Positions 10,438 to 22,003 of a DNA stretch of 64,000 bases are shown piece after piece. The number at the start of each line of letters is the position of its first letter. The stretch's first letter is position 1. Source of the DNA: Tetranychus cinnabarinus (lineage: Eukaryota; Arthropoda; Arachnida; Trombidiformes; Tetranychidae); NCBI GenBank assembly GCA_022266195.1, contig WHVY01000003.1:11036001-11100000 (forward strand). Direction: 5' to 3'. A program made the position numbers and the translations under genes. The notes under the pieces were generated by a model that was given only the letters and a program-made list of their open reading frames with translations, was not told where the DNA came from and did no database searches.

Positions 10438-11290
10438 AATTTTTCAATCCTTTGGTACCTTTAACCTAATTTTACTTCAAACCAAGGTTAGTTTAGGCTC
10501 TTTGGAGGTCAAAATTATGATTTGAAGGCTGAAAATCGAAAGGGTTAAAAGTAAAAGTTAACTCGTTCATAACTTGAAAAATCCTTTGATTCCGGTTGTT
10601 GTAGGCATATCCAATTTATAATAAGAGTTGGTTATTGGCTAAATTTGATATTAAAGGTTGAACTACGATCTTATATTAAAACCTTATGTTACCCTTTCCA
10701 TTACTAAATACTAACCTGAGAACTTTTTGTACCTTTGTTTTGATAATCAAGTTGCTTTGGAAGGAAGTTACTTATTCGGATTTAAAATATTACACCCAAA
10801 CCTCGTATATTTTGCCTTTTTGGAGTGCAGACATCTAACGTTCAAAAAAATAAAATGAGCACATTTTTACTTAGAGTGACTGTAAATTACAGTGATTCAC
10901 AATCAAATGAGCTCACTTTTTGACTCATTTGAGCAAATTTTATTTTTAAAGACTGTAATTTACAGTCACCGTAGCTAAAAATTTGATCATTCTATTTTTT
11001 TGACCATTAGATGTCTGCACTCCAAAAAGGCAAAATATACGAGGTTTGGGTGTATAATAAAGATGAAAGTATTGAAAGTGGTCTTTATGTTCATTTCTCA
11101 TAGATTCACTAATCTTTGTGTTATCCTTGTGGTTAGGTTTATTTAACCTTTGATAAAAATGTCCTTATACCTTTAACCTCTTGCCCTTGTAACTTTAACC
11201 TGGATCAACTTTCTCACAATTACAAATAATATAATAACATAAGGAAATATTCACAATTTCATTTAAACTCTCCGCATTGTATTACTGTTT
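10438..11290 (+). repeat. Diverged third module with 3' extension, copy 4
   Basis: Shares GGTACCTTTAACC, CAAACCAAGGTTAG and GAAAGGGTTAAAAGTAAAAG with the other modules but diverges after that. It is nearly identical to 19577-20150 except that a 260-bp MITE (10793-11052) is inserted here. Confidence 0.85.
10793..11052. mobile_element. mariner-like MITE with TA target-site duplication
   Basis: 260-bp element beginning CACCCAAACCTCG, with perfect 46-bp terminal inverted repeats that continue as an imperfect fold-back over most of its length. It is flanked by TA at 10791-10792 and 11053-11054. The paralogous repeat at about 19921-19940 is the empty site: there the flanks meet with a single TA. 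Size, ends and TA duplication fit a non-autonomous Tc1/mariner-type MITE. No transposase. Confidence 0.88.
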
Positions 11291-11485
11291 AACATTTCAT
11301 CACACTAGAATGCAGCACAGTCATGTCCTTCAAAGCAAAAAAGTAGACCTCTGTTTATCTTTTTTTCAGCAAAATATTAAGCCTAAATTTAATTAACCAG
11401 TGGTCAACTGAATATTGTTTATTTATTTATTGAAATTTTCATATTCAAATTGTGTGATTTCACTATCAAATAGAATTATTCAACA

Positions 11486-12034
11486 ATGAAGTTGACTAGT
11501 TTGTTAAGAGCTGCTGGTAAGCCTCGTCTAGCAATGATTGATTTGGACTTTACATTGTGGCCATGGGGAGTTGATAAATTTAAGATGGTCCCACCATATT
11601 TTAAAAAAGATGATGGAGTTTATGATTCGAAAGGTGTTAAAATGGAACCTTTCCCTGAAGCTGAGAAGGCCCTGCGTCTCATCAAGGAACATGGTATCGA
11701 TTTAGCTGCCGTTTCAAGATCATATTATTACCATGGAGGTCCTGTTCTCCTCTTCTATTACGGTTGGAGTGAACTTTTTGCACACCAAGAAGTCTTTCCG
11801 GCTCGAAAGACCCACCACGTTACCAAACTTCATGAAGCTACTGGTATTCCCTATTCAGAGATGTTGTTATTCGATGACGAAAAAAGAAACATTGATGATT
11901 TGTCTCCTTTAGGTGTTCACTGTGTTGAAGTTAACCCAAATCAGGGACTAACTCTAAACCTCGTAAAGAAGGCATTGGAAAGCTTCGGTCAATTGTCTGG
12001 AGACCAACAGCAAAGAGCTAAAATAGCTGGTTAA
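11486..12034 (+). CDS. MDP1: Magnesium-dependent phosphatase 1 (HAD superfamily)
   Basis: Single-exon gene of 182 aa; vertebrate MDP-1 is about 176 aa. It is a haloacid-dehalogenase phosphatase that acts on protein phosphotyrosine and on fructosamine/sugar phosphates in vitro, with no cap domain. Motif I is DLDFTLWP: Asp19 is the nucleophile and Asp21 the acid/base, and the Trp-Pro is typical of MDP-1 (family DLDYTLWP). Motif II is AAVSRS. A Lys in ARKTHH fits motif III, and LLFDDEKRN gives the Mg-binding acidic pair. The start is the first ATG, and the N-terminus aligns with the family (about 10 residues longer). The long repeat ends about 150 bp upstream, so the promoter lies in that gap or inside the repeat. 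Converges on the AF9/ENL gene. Confidence 0.93.
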   Translation: MKLTSLLRAAGKPRLAMIDLDFTLWPWGVDKFKMVPPYFKKDDGVYDSKGVKMEPFPEAEKALRLIKEHGIDLAAVSRSYYYHGGPVLLFYYGWSELFAHQEVFPARKTHHVTKLHEATGIPYSEMLLFDDEKRNIDDLSPLGVHCVEVNPNQGLTLNLVKKALESFGQLSGDQQQRAKIAG

Positions 12035-12177
12035 TTAGGAAATTTCAATTAAATATGTAACGCTCTGAATTTTCTCAGCTATAGCCCTTTTTGAACTGAA
12101 AGTGGTCAAAATAAGAGTTCAATGAATATTATGTTGACTAGTTTAAACTCTCTTTAGATTTGGCTGGTAATTTTGTG

Positions 12178-12183
12178 AATAAA
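12178..12183 (+). terminator. Poly(A) signal AATAAA after MDP1
   Basis: AATAAA 144 bp past the MDP1 stop codon. The rest of 12035-12417 shows no feature. Confidence 0.5.
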
Positions 12184-12417
12184 TTGTTCAATTCTAATTT
12201 TACTCTACTGTTTCATTTAATTTTACAAACAAAAAATCCACGGTTAATTGATACATAAGAAATAGTAGCTAATATTTACAAATATGTAGGCTAGAGATAA
12301 CTGTTTCAATAGCTTCAACTTTAATTCGTTATAGTTTACCTATTGACCCGAAATAAATACCGATTTGAATGAATAAATTGTTGAAACATTTTGTATGAAT
12401 TATAAATGATAAATATA

Positions 12418-12423
12418 TTTATT
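12418..12423 (-). terminator. Poly(A) signal for the AF9/ENL gene
   Basis: TTTATT on the plus strand is AATAAA on the minus strand, about 87 bp past the stop codon of the YEATS-domain gene. Confidence 0.5.
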
Positions 12424-12509
12424 GGAAAATTACTGCAACAAGTAATTTTACATTGCACAGATACATTATTTAATTATTTACATTGTTACATAAGTACAAG
12501 TATGTACAT

Positions 12510-15500
12510 TTAGGTGGAGATTAAACATTGTCTTATTTTACGAACAGTATTACGGTCCAATTGCATTAAATCAAAATCAAATGCAGAATTATTCATACTG
12601 AAAAGACCTGTTTCCTCGATTATGTCAACGATACGCTGGAGAATGTCTCGGTCTCTCAAGTCATTGATTTTACGGTGTAGGGCTTTGAGTTGGTTGATAT
12701 AGTCGAAATCGAATGTAGTTAAATTAGGTGGTCCACGGGAAATGGTTGGCTTAGGAGATGACTGATTATCGGTTTCATCCATTGGCTCTATTGGTTTGGC
12801 ATTACTAGGAGTTTCTTTTCTTTTTTTAGAAATACTTTGTGGCAGTTCTCGATTTTTGTTCTTCTCAGACGAATTCAAATTCCTTATTGGAGGTGGCGGT
12901 CCATCTCTCTTGCTGTTAAGATGATGAGGTTTATTATGGTTGATATTACTGATGTTGGATGTGGCGTTATGATGGTGTTCATCATCAGATGAACTATCTT
13001 TATCTTTAGAACCAAATGTTAACGGAGAAGGAGGATCACAACTTGATAAAGGAGAAACAGGTAAAGATTCTTGGTCCATTTCAGCCATTAATGTTGTAAT
13101 AGGACCATTAAGAGATGAGACTGATGATGGAGCTCCGAGATAAGCACCCCCTCCAGGAGTTAATGAACCACTAACTATGGAAGCAGGACTGCTACTTGGA
13201 TCTCTTAAACTATTCACATTAGCACTTAAGTTATGATTGTTATTAACCAAGGTTCCACCATGGTATTTATCTTTCGAGAATTTAGCGAATTTAGGACCAG
13301 TAGATTCTTTAGGACTGAATGAATCGTCATGGCTGTTGTCCTTATCTTTACTTCGATCTTTTAGTTTTTCTTTGTCTTTGTCTTTGCTCTTTTCTTTTTC
13401 CTTGTCTTTATCCTTTTCTCTGTCCTTTTCTCGATCTTTTTCTCGATCTCGATCCCTGTCTCGATCACGATTTTTGCTTGATTTCTCTTTATTCTTTTCC
13501 TTTTCCTTTTTTTCTGGTGGCTGCGGCTGGGGCTGTTCTTTCTCCTTTTCTTTTAGTAGCTCTTTATCACGGACTTGGATTTTATTGCTGTCTTTGCTGA
13601 CGTTTTCCCGACTTGATTTCACTTCGTCAGTTTTGTGTTCTTTAGATCTTGATTTCTTAACTTCACTGTCCCAAGTTTTCTCCTTCTTAACGGATTTGAT
13701 TTCCAGTGTTGTTGTACCCGTGTTCTCGTTATTCGTCAAACTTATTGTTGTTGATGTGGATGATTCCTTTTTAACGTCCTTCACTTTGTGGTTACTATTG
13801 CTTCCGACTGTGGCACTCGATGAGACTTGATCTCGCGTTGATGCTTTCTGTTTCTTTGATTTCTCTTTATGACTTTTTTCCGAAAGACCATCTTTGCTGA
13901 TTGACTTAGTTATAATTCCACTGTCTTTCTTTTCACCAGTTTCACCTGATAAAAAGGATGGCGGAGAGAGACTTCGTTTCCTTTTTTTGCTGGAGCTTCC
14001 TTCTTTAGTATTTCCACTTGTATCACTGGGTTCCTTTTTTACACTAGTCACATTTGGAAGGCTTGTACTCTTTTTGCTAGAGGAACTGGCACTTAAGTTT
14101 GGAGTCGTTGGCCTTCCATCAAAATTGGGTTTGTTAAGTTTTTCCTTTTTGATTTTAGGACTTTCATCCCTCTTTTTCAAAGATTTCTCTTTGCTTGGCT
14201 TGGCATCTTTTTCGATCTTGATATCCTTCGAACTCACTATGCCACCATTTGGAGTTATCTTATGTTTCTTTTCCTTATCCTTTTCTTTTTCCAGAGATTT
14301 AGTAGATGAACCAGAAACCGATTTAATATCAGTTGAGATCTTTTTAGAGCTGGCTTTGAGGCTACTCAAGCCACTTTTGCTAGTTCCACTGCCACTTCCA
14401 CTGTTATCCTAAAATTGCAAAGTAAGAGAAAATGAAATAAAAATTGATGAGTTACCAAGAAAAATAGATAGAGCAATGAACGTGAGAATGAAAAAGAGAA
14501 AGAGTATTTAAGAGGAGATATTAAAAGTATGAGATGGTTAGATAGAAAAGAAGGTAAAAAAGACAACGTATTCAAAAGTGAGGAAAGTAGTCGGGGGAAG
14601 TAAATAAATCATAAGATCGTCTTAATTATACATACCTTTAACTTAGAATGTATGGAGTCCGGAGATGGCCTTGTCTTTATGGGGGTACCAAATAAATCGG
14701 TAAATGGATCTTGTACTGATTGCGAGGATGATGATGAGGGAGGAAGAGGTATATTGCCAGATGAGTTGACACTCTTTTCGTGAAAGCTACTAATTTGTGT
14801 GTGATGTGTCGATGATGATGAAGACAATGAAGACTGCCCTTGATTTGAGGATGATTGTTGACTATGTAAAGATTTGTCTTTCGATGAAATGACACTGGCC
14901 ATTTTACTTGATTTTTTCTTTTCGCCAGTAACATCTCTAGAGATTGATTTACTAGACTTATGGTTGTGTTTGTCATCTCCAAAAGCCAGAGATAAAGAGC
15001 GAGAGGGAGAATCTGAGACCGATGATTTTTCATGGATAACCTAAAAAGGGGAGGATGAAAGAAACAGATAGAATAATACATAATTAGCCATGCTATTTTA
15101 GTGTATTTAAAATAAACTCAAAGAGAATGAAAAAAAAGTGAATGAATGGTGCAATGAAAAAAGTCTTCACAATAACGAAAAAGGTATCTCTTTCACACAA
15201 ACAATTGGCTATTCATTTACACGGGTAAATTTGTTCCAATTTCAGGACGAAATCAGGAAACAAGAGAGCGGAGTTAGCTGAAAAAAGAAGGCTGAAGAAA
15301 AAAAATTGGTGAAAGTATTGGTGGAGTTAGACAAATGTAGAAAGAGAACGAAAAGAGAGGAGAGAGAGTCAGCAAAATTAGGGTAAAGTTGTTTGCCATC
15401 AATTCCTGTTTGCCACATGGCTCTGCCACACTAAAACGTCGCAAAATCAACAACAAAACAGACTAAGCACTGATGAAAATTTGGATTAAAATGGGAAAAC

Positions 15501-17232
15501 ACGATAGAGAATTAACACAGTATAAATGTATCAAGTTTTATCAAACCTGCGCCCGGATGGAAACATAGTTTTTCATCACCAAAACGACAAAAACAGACTA
15601 AAAAGTGTAAAGGCTGGTAGGACCAATATTGTTGTTAATTATGTTGATGGCAATATCCGAGTATTTTAAAAGAAATTGTTAAAATAAGAATATAACAAGA
15701 GGGTAGAGAGAAAAGGAATACAGATGAGGAAGGTAGTTAAAAGCAGATGAACTGAACAAGAAGAATGAATAAAAGAGAAAGTTATATCTAAGAGAAACAG
15801 TTTTTAAACAAGAAAAAATACACTTGAAACAAATAGTACGACATTGATTGATGAATTCGCCTATTGATTTGTTCAAATATCACACAGGAGACAGTTGAGT
15901 AGAATAACTTTAGATAGATTACTTAACGTTGACACTGATTTTTAAACAAAAATGGAGAGGAGAAAGGTACATTTCTGTGGATGTTTTTCAGACAAGATAG
16001 ATCTTTCTCTCTCCCCTCACTCTCTTGAAATAAGATCACCATTAAATTAAGGTAATCCAGACAGGTTCTAATCACTTTGAACGGTGAGAGAGAAATAGAA
16101 AGAGAATTCGAAAGAAGAAGGGGAGAGAGAGAGTTAAACAGGTGAGAATGGGGAAAGAGGGGAATTATGAAGTGTGAGTGAGTTATCAAGCGATGAATGG
16201 AAATGGAGAAAGAAAGAAAATCATAAGACAGTATTGGAAGAGAAAAGTGAGTAAATTGATGGGAGGAAAGATGGGAGGCATAACTGAAAGCCTTTACTCA
16301 CTGCATAATAATCAATTCAAGTGGCTCACACTCGCCATCTCTAATTTACCTACAATAACAGCGAATTACCGCTTTCGTTAAAATTGAATCACTCAAATGT
16401 CATACAAAACCTAATGTAAATACGCAACAAAATTTATCTTCGCACCAAATTCACATGGAAGTAAATAATTATTTCGACTTACCCCTCCAGCTTTAAGAAG
16501 TTTCTTTTTAAAATCGGCATTAGGATTTTGAAAAGTAAGCTTTTGTTGTTGGGCATTGGTACAAGGTTCACCAATCTTGAGGAAAAGATCATAAGTATAT
16601 TGAACTTTCTTTGGTTCTTCTTTATTACGGAAATAAATCTCGATTGGTAGTTCGAATCCAGCATATCCAGATTGAGATATTTGATAAGGAGGCTCTTTGA
16701 TCACTGTTGAAAAATAGAGAAAAAAACATATTAGAAATAATTTCATCATTGCGAACGCAATCCATCATGGCACCGATAATGGCGGTTGAAAGCAACCGAT
16801 CAAAAGCAAAGTTTGAGAAGAAGAGTACAAGATTTAAGGACCGAGTAAACATCTAAAATAAATATAATTGAGATTCACAAATAGGAACCAAGATTATCTT
16901 TGAAGATATAGTCAAACTATTGTTAAATTAGATGACAGTAAAGGCCTTCAAAAGCTAGATAGAAAACGCAGAAAAATTCCCTCTTTTTCTTCACTCTGAC
17001 CAAGCTTTTAGATCGATTATTTTCAAGGTTACTTTTACTTACCTCTTCTAGGCTTCGGAAAGCTTTCATGCAATTGAAAAATAACTTTCTCAACAAAATA
17101 CTGGATGTCACATCCGTCAAGTCCACGGACATAGACCATCCAATCGTGAGTATAGCCTTCTTCAGTGGGTTTCTCTCTAGGTTTTGCATGGTGGCCCAGT
17201 TCGATTTGTACTTCAACTTGAGGTATCTTCAT
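12510..17232 (-). CDS. AF9/ENL-family YEATS-domain protein
   Basis: Four coding exons on the minus strand with matching phases: 17232-17043, 16703-16483, 15040-14636, 14408-12510; 904 aa. This is the AF9/ENL (Drosophila ear) reader of acylated histone lysines in super elongation complexes and DOT1L assemblies. The YEATS domain is residues 1-137 (GYTHDWMVYVRG; aromatic-cage set His55, Ser57, Phe58, Tyr77, Phe80 in HESF and SGYAGF). The middle is a long Ser/Lys-rich disordered region with an Arg-Asp/Lys-Glu repeat tract. The C-terminal ANC1-homology domain (about 845-904; ILQRIVDIIEETGLF, FDFDLMQLD) binds AFF4, DOT1L or CBX8. The start is the ATG at 17232. A longer in-frame extension exists but has no ATG. 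The 1.4 kb intron 15041-16482 holds no clear extra exon. Confidence 0.92.
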
Positions 17233-17844
17233 TATCGTTGGTGTAACACATAAAATAGAATACACTGTTTTAATATAATAAACATCAAAATAAAATGTAA
17301 CTAAAAAATAATTAACTGACCACAGGACTAAATTACAAGTGTTAAGGCTCAGGATTTCTTACAAAAAAAATAAACACTTTAAGCAGTTTAAAGATGAGGG
17401 ACGTGCCTATGCTGCGCCCTGGTGAAAAAATACCTGCGTAGTGAAATGTAAAGCGGATTATTTGAAAATGTAAACTCCCTTCAAAAAACCTTTTATCTTA
17501 AAATCTAACAATATGTTAATCTTTAAATCTTCAAAACCTAATATTTAATAATTTGCCCTTTGGTGGTTTAAGTTAAATTGAGGAAATTTTTACGACAATA
17601 ATCATACGATTTAATTAAAATTAAGCTCCTTTGTGGTTAATTCTTGTCAAAATCTAAGTGAATTGTTTTACAGAAACAGAAGATTTTATTACTCGATTAA
17701 TAATTGAATTTTCTTGTTACTCATTAAATTTCACATCGAAAAATATGCTCTATTATTCTATAAAAGCGAATGAAGTGCGAAATAAAGCGCTATTTCGACG
17801 CGTCGTAACTATGAACCGAGAGAGTTTTTGGCTGGAGCTTAACT
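17233..17844. other. 5' flank of the AF9/ENL gene, no gene seen
   Basis: About 600 bp between the YEATS gene start and long repeat copy B. Probable promoter region of the minus-strand gene; no TATA or other motif stands out. A 68-codon frame at 17658-17864 has no recognisable similarity. Confidence 0.4.
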
Positions 17845-18103
17845 GGTCAAGAATGAGGCTTTAAAGTAGCTTAAAATCAATTTGCCTTTTGGATATTTGC
17901 TGTCAAGCAATTTGCTCAATTTTGTTTACTCAATTTAATCACACTTTTTCGAGTAATTTCGGGAACGATTTGCTCAAATTAAGATAATGGAATAAGAAGA
18001 GATTTGAAAACTTGGTGGTTTTGTCTTGAGTCTTACAAATACCGATCGATAATGAGAATGATACTAAAGGCCGCATTAAGATGTTGACTCAAAGCCCAAA
18101 AAT

Positions 18104-18445
18104 CTTAACCCTTTGGAACCTTTAACCTGATTTTTTCCCAAACCAAGGTTAGATGAGTCTGTTTGGAGGTCAGAATCATGGTTCGAAGGTTACAAATCGA
18201 AGAGCTAAAGTGAAAGTTAACTCGTTCATCTCTTAACTAAGGATGGTTTAAGTTTGATTCAATAAGTTATTGGTTGAATCTGATATTTAAAGGCTGACCT
18301 AAGATGATAGGAAATAACCTTATGTTACCTTACATATGATTTGGTTGTAACCCGTTATAATAGTTTCCCATAACCTTATACCTTTAACCCTTACCCTTAA
18401 CCTTGATCAAGTTCTCACAAATGTATCAACATAAGGCTAAACCTT
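18104..18445 (+). repeat. Repeat module, copy 5
   Basis: First module of long copy B; nearly identical to 8965-9305. Confidence 0.85.
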
Positions 18446-18835
18446 TCACTCTTAAAGATCGTATTAAATATGTAGCTTTTTATTATGAAAAGACATAAAT
18501 CGCACGAAATTCAAGTTAATAATGTTTGAGACAATGAAATTAGCATTTTGAAAAAAGAATGATTAAACTCAGCTGTTTAAAACTATCCAAGATAAAATTA
18601 AAGAACAATTTCGTTTATTTTTGAATCGGTAGTGTTTAAGACTATGAGTTGATTGTCTTCGAAAATATTAAACAATATAAGCATTGATTACAGATCGTCA
18701 TCAATTAATTTAAAAATGAAAAACTAATTAGTTGTTAGAACCTCTAACGATCCAGGAACCAACCTGAATGAATATTTTTGAGTGGACTTATAATATTTGA
18801 AAAAGGTCTCGATTGAATCTTTTGATGATCAATTT

Positions 18836-19180
18836 TCAACCCTTTGGAACCTTTGACCTGATTTTTCTCCAAACCAAGGTTAGATGAGTCTGTTTGGAGG
18901 TCAGAATCATGGTTCGAAGGTTACAAATCGAAAGAGTTAAAGTAAAAGTTAACTCGTTCATCTCTTAACTAAGGATGGTTCAAGTTTGATTCAATAAGTT
19001 ATTGGTTGAATCTGATATTTAAAGGCTGACCTAAGATGATAGGAAATAACCTTATGTTACCTTACATATGATTTGGTTGTAACCCGTTATAATAGTTTCC
19101 CATAACCTTATACCTTTAACCCTTACCCTTAACCTTGATCAGGTTTCTCACAAATGTACCAACATAAGGCTAAAGCTTTC
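18836..19180 (+). repeat. Repeat module, copy 6
   Basis: Second module of long copy B; nearly identical to 9695-10065. Confidence 0.85.
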
Positions 19181-19576
19181 CCTTTCAAACCATGCTATTA
19201 GAATTGATATATTGAACCAATTGATGTAATTAAATCTTAAATAATGCCAACAATATTTATTAAGAAGCAATCGATCGTGGGTAAAATAAAGATTAACACT
19301 AACAAGTTATAAGACAATATAAATAAAATGATGACTGAATTATCAAGATTAGACTGCCCTCACAAGCCTGATTTGCTCGATTTAATTAGTATATATTATA
19401 TATTAGATATTAGATTTTTAAAACAATCATTAATCAGTCAATTGATGAATTCCAATAATTAGTTATACTAAATGAATATGAAAAGGCCAGTTCCATCAAA
19501 AGTTAGCATATTCCCAGGCGTATTTCATTAGTAATCTATAAGTTAGTGAAAGGGTTAAGACTAAACGGGTGAATTT

Positions 19577-20193
19577 TTCAATCCTTTGGTACCTTTAACC
19601 TAATTTTACTTCAAACCAAGGTTAGTTTAGGCTCTTTGGAGGTCAAAATTATGATTTGAAGGCTGAAAATCGAAAGGGTTAAAAGTAAAAGTTAACTCGT
19701 TCATAACTTGAAAAATCCTTTGATTCCGGTTGTTGTAGGCATATCCAATTTATAATAAGAGTTGGTTATTGGCTGAATTTGATATTAAAGGTTGAACTAC
19801 GATCTTATATTAAAACCTTATGTTACCCTTTCCATTACTAAATACTAACCTGAGAACTTTTTGTACCTTTGTTTTGATAATCAAGTTGCTTTGGAAGGAA
19901 GTTACTTATTCGGATTTAAAATATTATAATAAAGATGAAAGTATTGAAAGTGGTCTTTATGTTCATTTCCCATAGATTCACTAATCTTTGTGTTATCCTT
20001 GTGGTTAGGTTTATTTAACCTTTGATAAAAATGTCCTTATACCTTTAACCTCTTGCCCTTGTAACTTTAACCTGGATCAACTTTCTCACAATTACAAATA
20101 ATATAATAACATAAGGAAATATTCACAATTTCATTTAAACTCTCCGCATTGTATTACTGTTTAACATTTCATCACACTAGAATGCAGCACAGT
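19577..20193 (+). repeat. Diverged third module with 3' extension, copy 7 (empty MITE site)
   Basis: Counterpart of 10438-11333 without the MITE. The uninterrupted sequence AAATATTATAATAAAG near 19920 is the pre-insertion target. Confidence 0.85.
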
Positions 20194-20271
20194 TTGTCCT
20201 TATTGAAGGTCTTTCTTGAGGACTCTTTGAAGAAGCAACTTTAAACTCTTTTATCAGATCCTCGTTTAGCT

Positions 20272-20277
20272 TATAAA
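20272..20277 (+). promoter_or_regulatory. Possible TATA box of aldolase 1
   Basis: TATAAA 83 bp upstream of the start codon, just outside the repeat. The position is plausible for a short 5' UTR, but no transcript evidence is available. Confidence 0.3.
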
Positions 20278-20359
20278 CTGTTGTTATCCTTTGGTCTGAT
20301 ATAGTTAATTTACTGTTATTATTTCATCATCTATCCCTTATTATTATCGTCTAATTAAA

Positions 20360-22003
20360 ATGGCTTTTTTCGATGAATTGAAGGCTACTGCCGCTGCTAT
20401 CGTTGCTCCTGGTAAGGGTATTTTAGCTGCAGATGAGTCCACTGGGACCATGGGAAAACGATTGCAGAGTATTGGAGTCGAAAATAATGAAGAGAATCGT
20501 CGCCAGTACCGTCAATTGTTGTTTACTAGCGGTGATGATATGCCCAAATTCATTAGTGGTGTTATCCTGTTCGATGAAACTGTTTACCAGAAAACTGATG
20601 ATGGAGTTTTATTCCCTGATTTATTGATAAGCAGAGGAATTATTCCTGGAATTAAAGTAGACACTGGTGTTGTTGATCTTCAAGGAACTGAAGGTGAAAC
20701 AACTACACAGGGTTTGGATAATTTAACCAAACGGTGTCAAAAATATTACGCGGCTGGTTGTCGATTTGCTAAATGGCGGTGTGTCCTCAAAATTGGTCAA
20801 AATACACCTTCACCTTTAGCAATTTTGGAAAATGCCAATGTTTTAGCTCGATATGCTACTTGTTGTCAGCAAGCTGGTTTGGTACCCATCGTCGAGCCCG
20901 AAATTTTACCTGATGGTGATCATACAATTGAAAAATGTCAATTGGTTACTGAAAAAGTTCTAGCCGCTGTTTACAAAGCTCTTAATGATCACAATGTTTA
21001 CCTCGAAGGAACTTTGCTCAAACCTAACATGGTTACTGCTGGCCAAAGTTGTCCTAGCAAAGCTACTCCTGAACAAGTTGCTCTAGCTACCGTTACTGCT
21101 TTACAGCGAACTGTTCCACCCGCAATGCCTGGTGTCGTTTTTCTTTCAGGTGGACAATCAGAGGAGGAAGCTTCCGTCAACTTGAATGCTATCAACAAAT
21201 TGGATGCTAAGAAGCCTTGGGGTCTCACCTTCAGTTATGGTCGGGCTTTACAGGCCAGTGCTCTTAAAGCTTGGAGCGGTAAAAAAGAGAACATACCGGC
21301 TGGTCAAGCTGAATTCCTTAAACGGGCTAAGGTTTGTGATGATTTTTTACTTTTAGGCGATTTTCCTTCTTTTTTCTTCTTTTCTCCTTTTATTTTTTAC
21401 TTTATACTTCACTCGCATCTTGCTTCTTTATTCATTAATCTTACTGCGTTACTCAAAATTCAGGCCAATGGTTTAGCATGTGTTGGTCAATATACTGCTG
21501 GTTCCATTCCTAGTTTGGCTTCGGTTTCATCTAATTATGTGGCAGCACATAAATACTAGATGAACTTTTTTATCCATTTTCTATTAGGGGTAAAAAAATC
21601 TAATGTTTTGATTTTTTTGTTTCTTTGTTCTGTTTCGTCTATCCATCATTATTGTTGGATTGTTGTTTTAACACGAATTACTTGCGTATTCTCGAATTCT
21701 AACAATTTTTCTGCATGTTACTCTGGTTTTCTATTTTTGTTAATCGTCAAGGTTTAATCAATTTTCTTTTCTCTAACCATACAATTGATCGTTTATTTCT
21801 GGGGTTTATTTTTCCGTTCCACTTATTACATGTCATATTGTGTCAGTCTATGTGATTAATTTTTATTTCATTTTGACTAATATTTTTCCTTTTCTTGTTC
21901 CTTTAAATAGGCTAACAGTTTATCATCCCTTGGTCAATATGGAGGTGGTATTGATGGTGCTGCAGCCGGTGAAGGACTTTTTATCAAGAATCATGCTTAT
22001 TGA
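20360..22003 (+). CDS. Fructose-bisphosphate aldolase, class I, with two alternative last exons
   Basis: Glycolytic enzyme that splits fructose 1,6-bisphosphate. The body is one exon, 20360-21331 (324 codons, ends LKRAK). It can join at 21464-21559 (31 codons, ANGLACVGQY...HKY) or at 21911-22003 (30 codons, ANSLSSLGQY...NHAY), giving 355 or 354 aa; vertebrate enzymes have 363-364. Both tails end in Tyr, the residue needed for full FBP activity. Catalytic residues: Asp24 (ILAADES), Lys99 (GIKVD), Lys138 (FAKWR), Glu179 (VEPE) and Schiff-base Lys221 (LLKPNM). The intron before the first tail exon (21332-21463, GTTTGT...CAG) is 132 nt, a multiple of 3 with no stop, so retention would insert 44 mostly hydrophobic residues. 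The N-terminus is about 9-10 residues shorter than usual. Mutually exclusive 3' exons are also known in Drosophila Ald. Confidence 0.92.
21911..22003 (+). other. Alternative terminal exon of aldolase 1
   Basis: Preceded by a pyrimidine-rich AAATAG acceptor. In phase 0 it encodes 30 residues starting ANSLSSLGQY and ending FIKNHAY before TGA. This tail is closer to the usual metazoan aldolase end (NHAY) than the upstream exon, which ends AAHKY. Confidence 0.85.

Larger units (their letters stand above)
8715..11333 (+). repeat. Long modular repeat, copy A (plus)
   Basis: Composite repeat: a leader of about 260 bp (8715-8960), module 1 (8965-9305), an AT-rich spacer, module 2 (9695-10065), a second spacer, and a diverged third module with a specific 3' part (10438-11333). 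The same order occurs in direct orientation at 17845-20193. The shared part ends in GAATGCAGCACAGT at about 11333, some 150 bp before MDP-1. No protein-coding capacity, terminal inverted repeats, LTRs or target-site duplication could be found. Confidence 0.85.
17845..20193 (+). repeat. Long modular repeat, copy B (plus)
   Basis: Same order as copy A at 8715-11333: leader (17845-18100), two near-identical modules, diverged third module, and the same 3' end GAATGCAGCACAGT. It lacks the 260-bp mariner-like MITE. The spacers between the second and third modules are only partly alignable. It ends about 165 bp upstream of the aldolase 1 start codon. Confidence 0.85.

Noticed and set aside
13237..13830. 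Plus-strand Ser/Leu/Phe-rich frames, with another at 13894-14412
   Set aside because: Antisense shadow of the Lys/Asp/Glu-rich disordered region of the AF9/ENL protein.
18104..18445. CCCTTACCCTTAACC words read as telomere sequence
   Set aside because: They do not form a tandem array of TTAGG or another fixed unit and recur at the same place in every module.
20998..21228. Antisense frame inside aldolase 1, with its counterpart at 27664-27879 in aldolase 2
   Set aside because: The same antisense frame is open in both paralogues because of shared sense codon use; no independent support.
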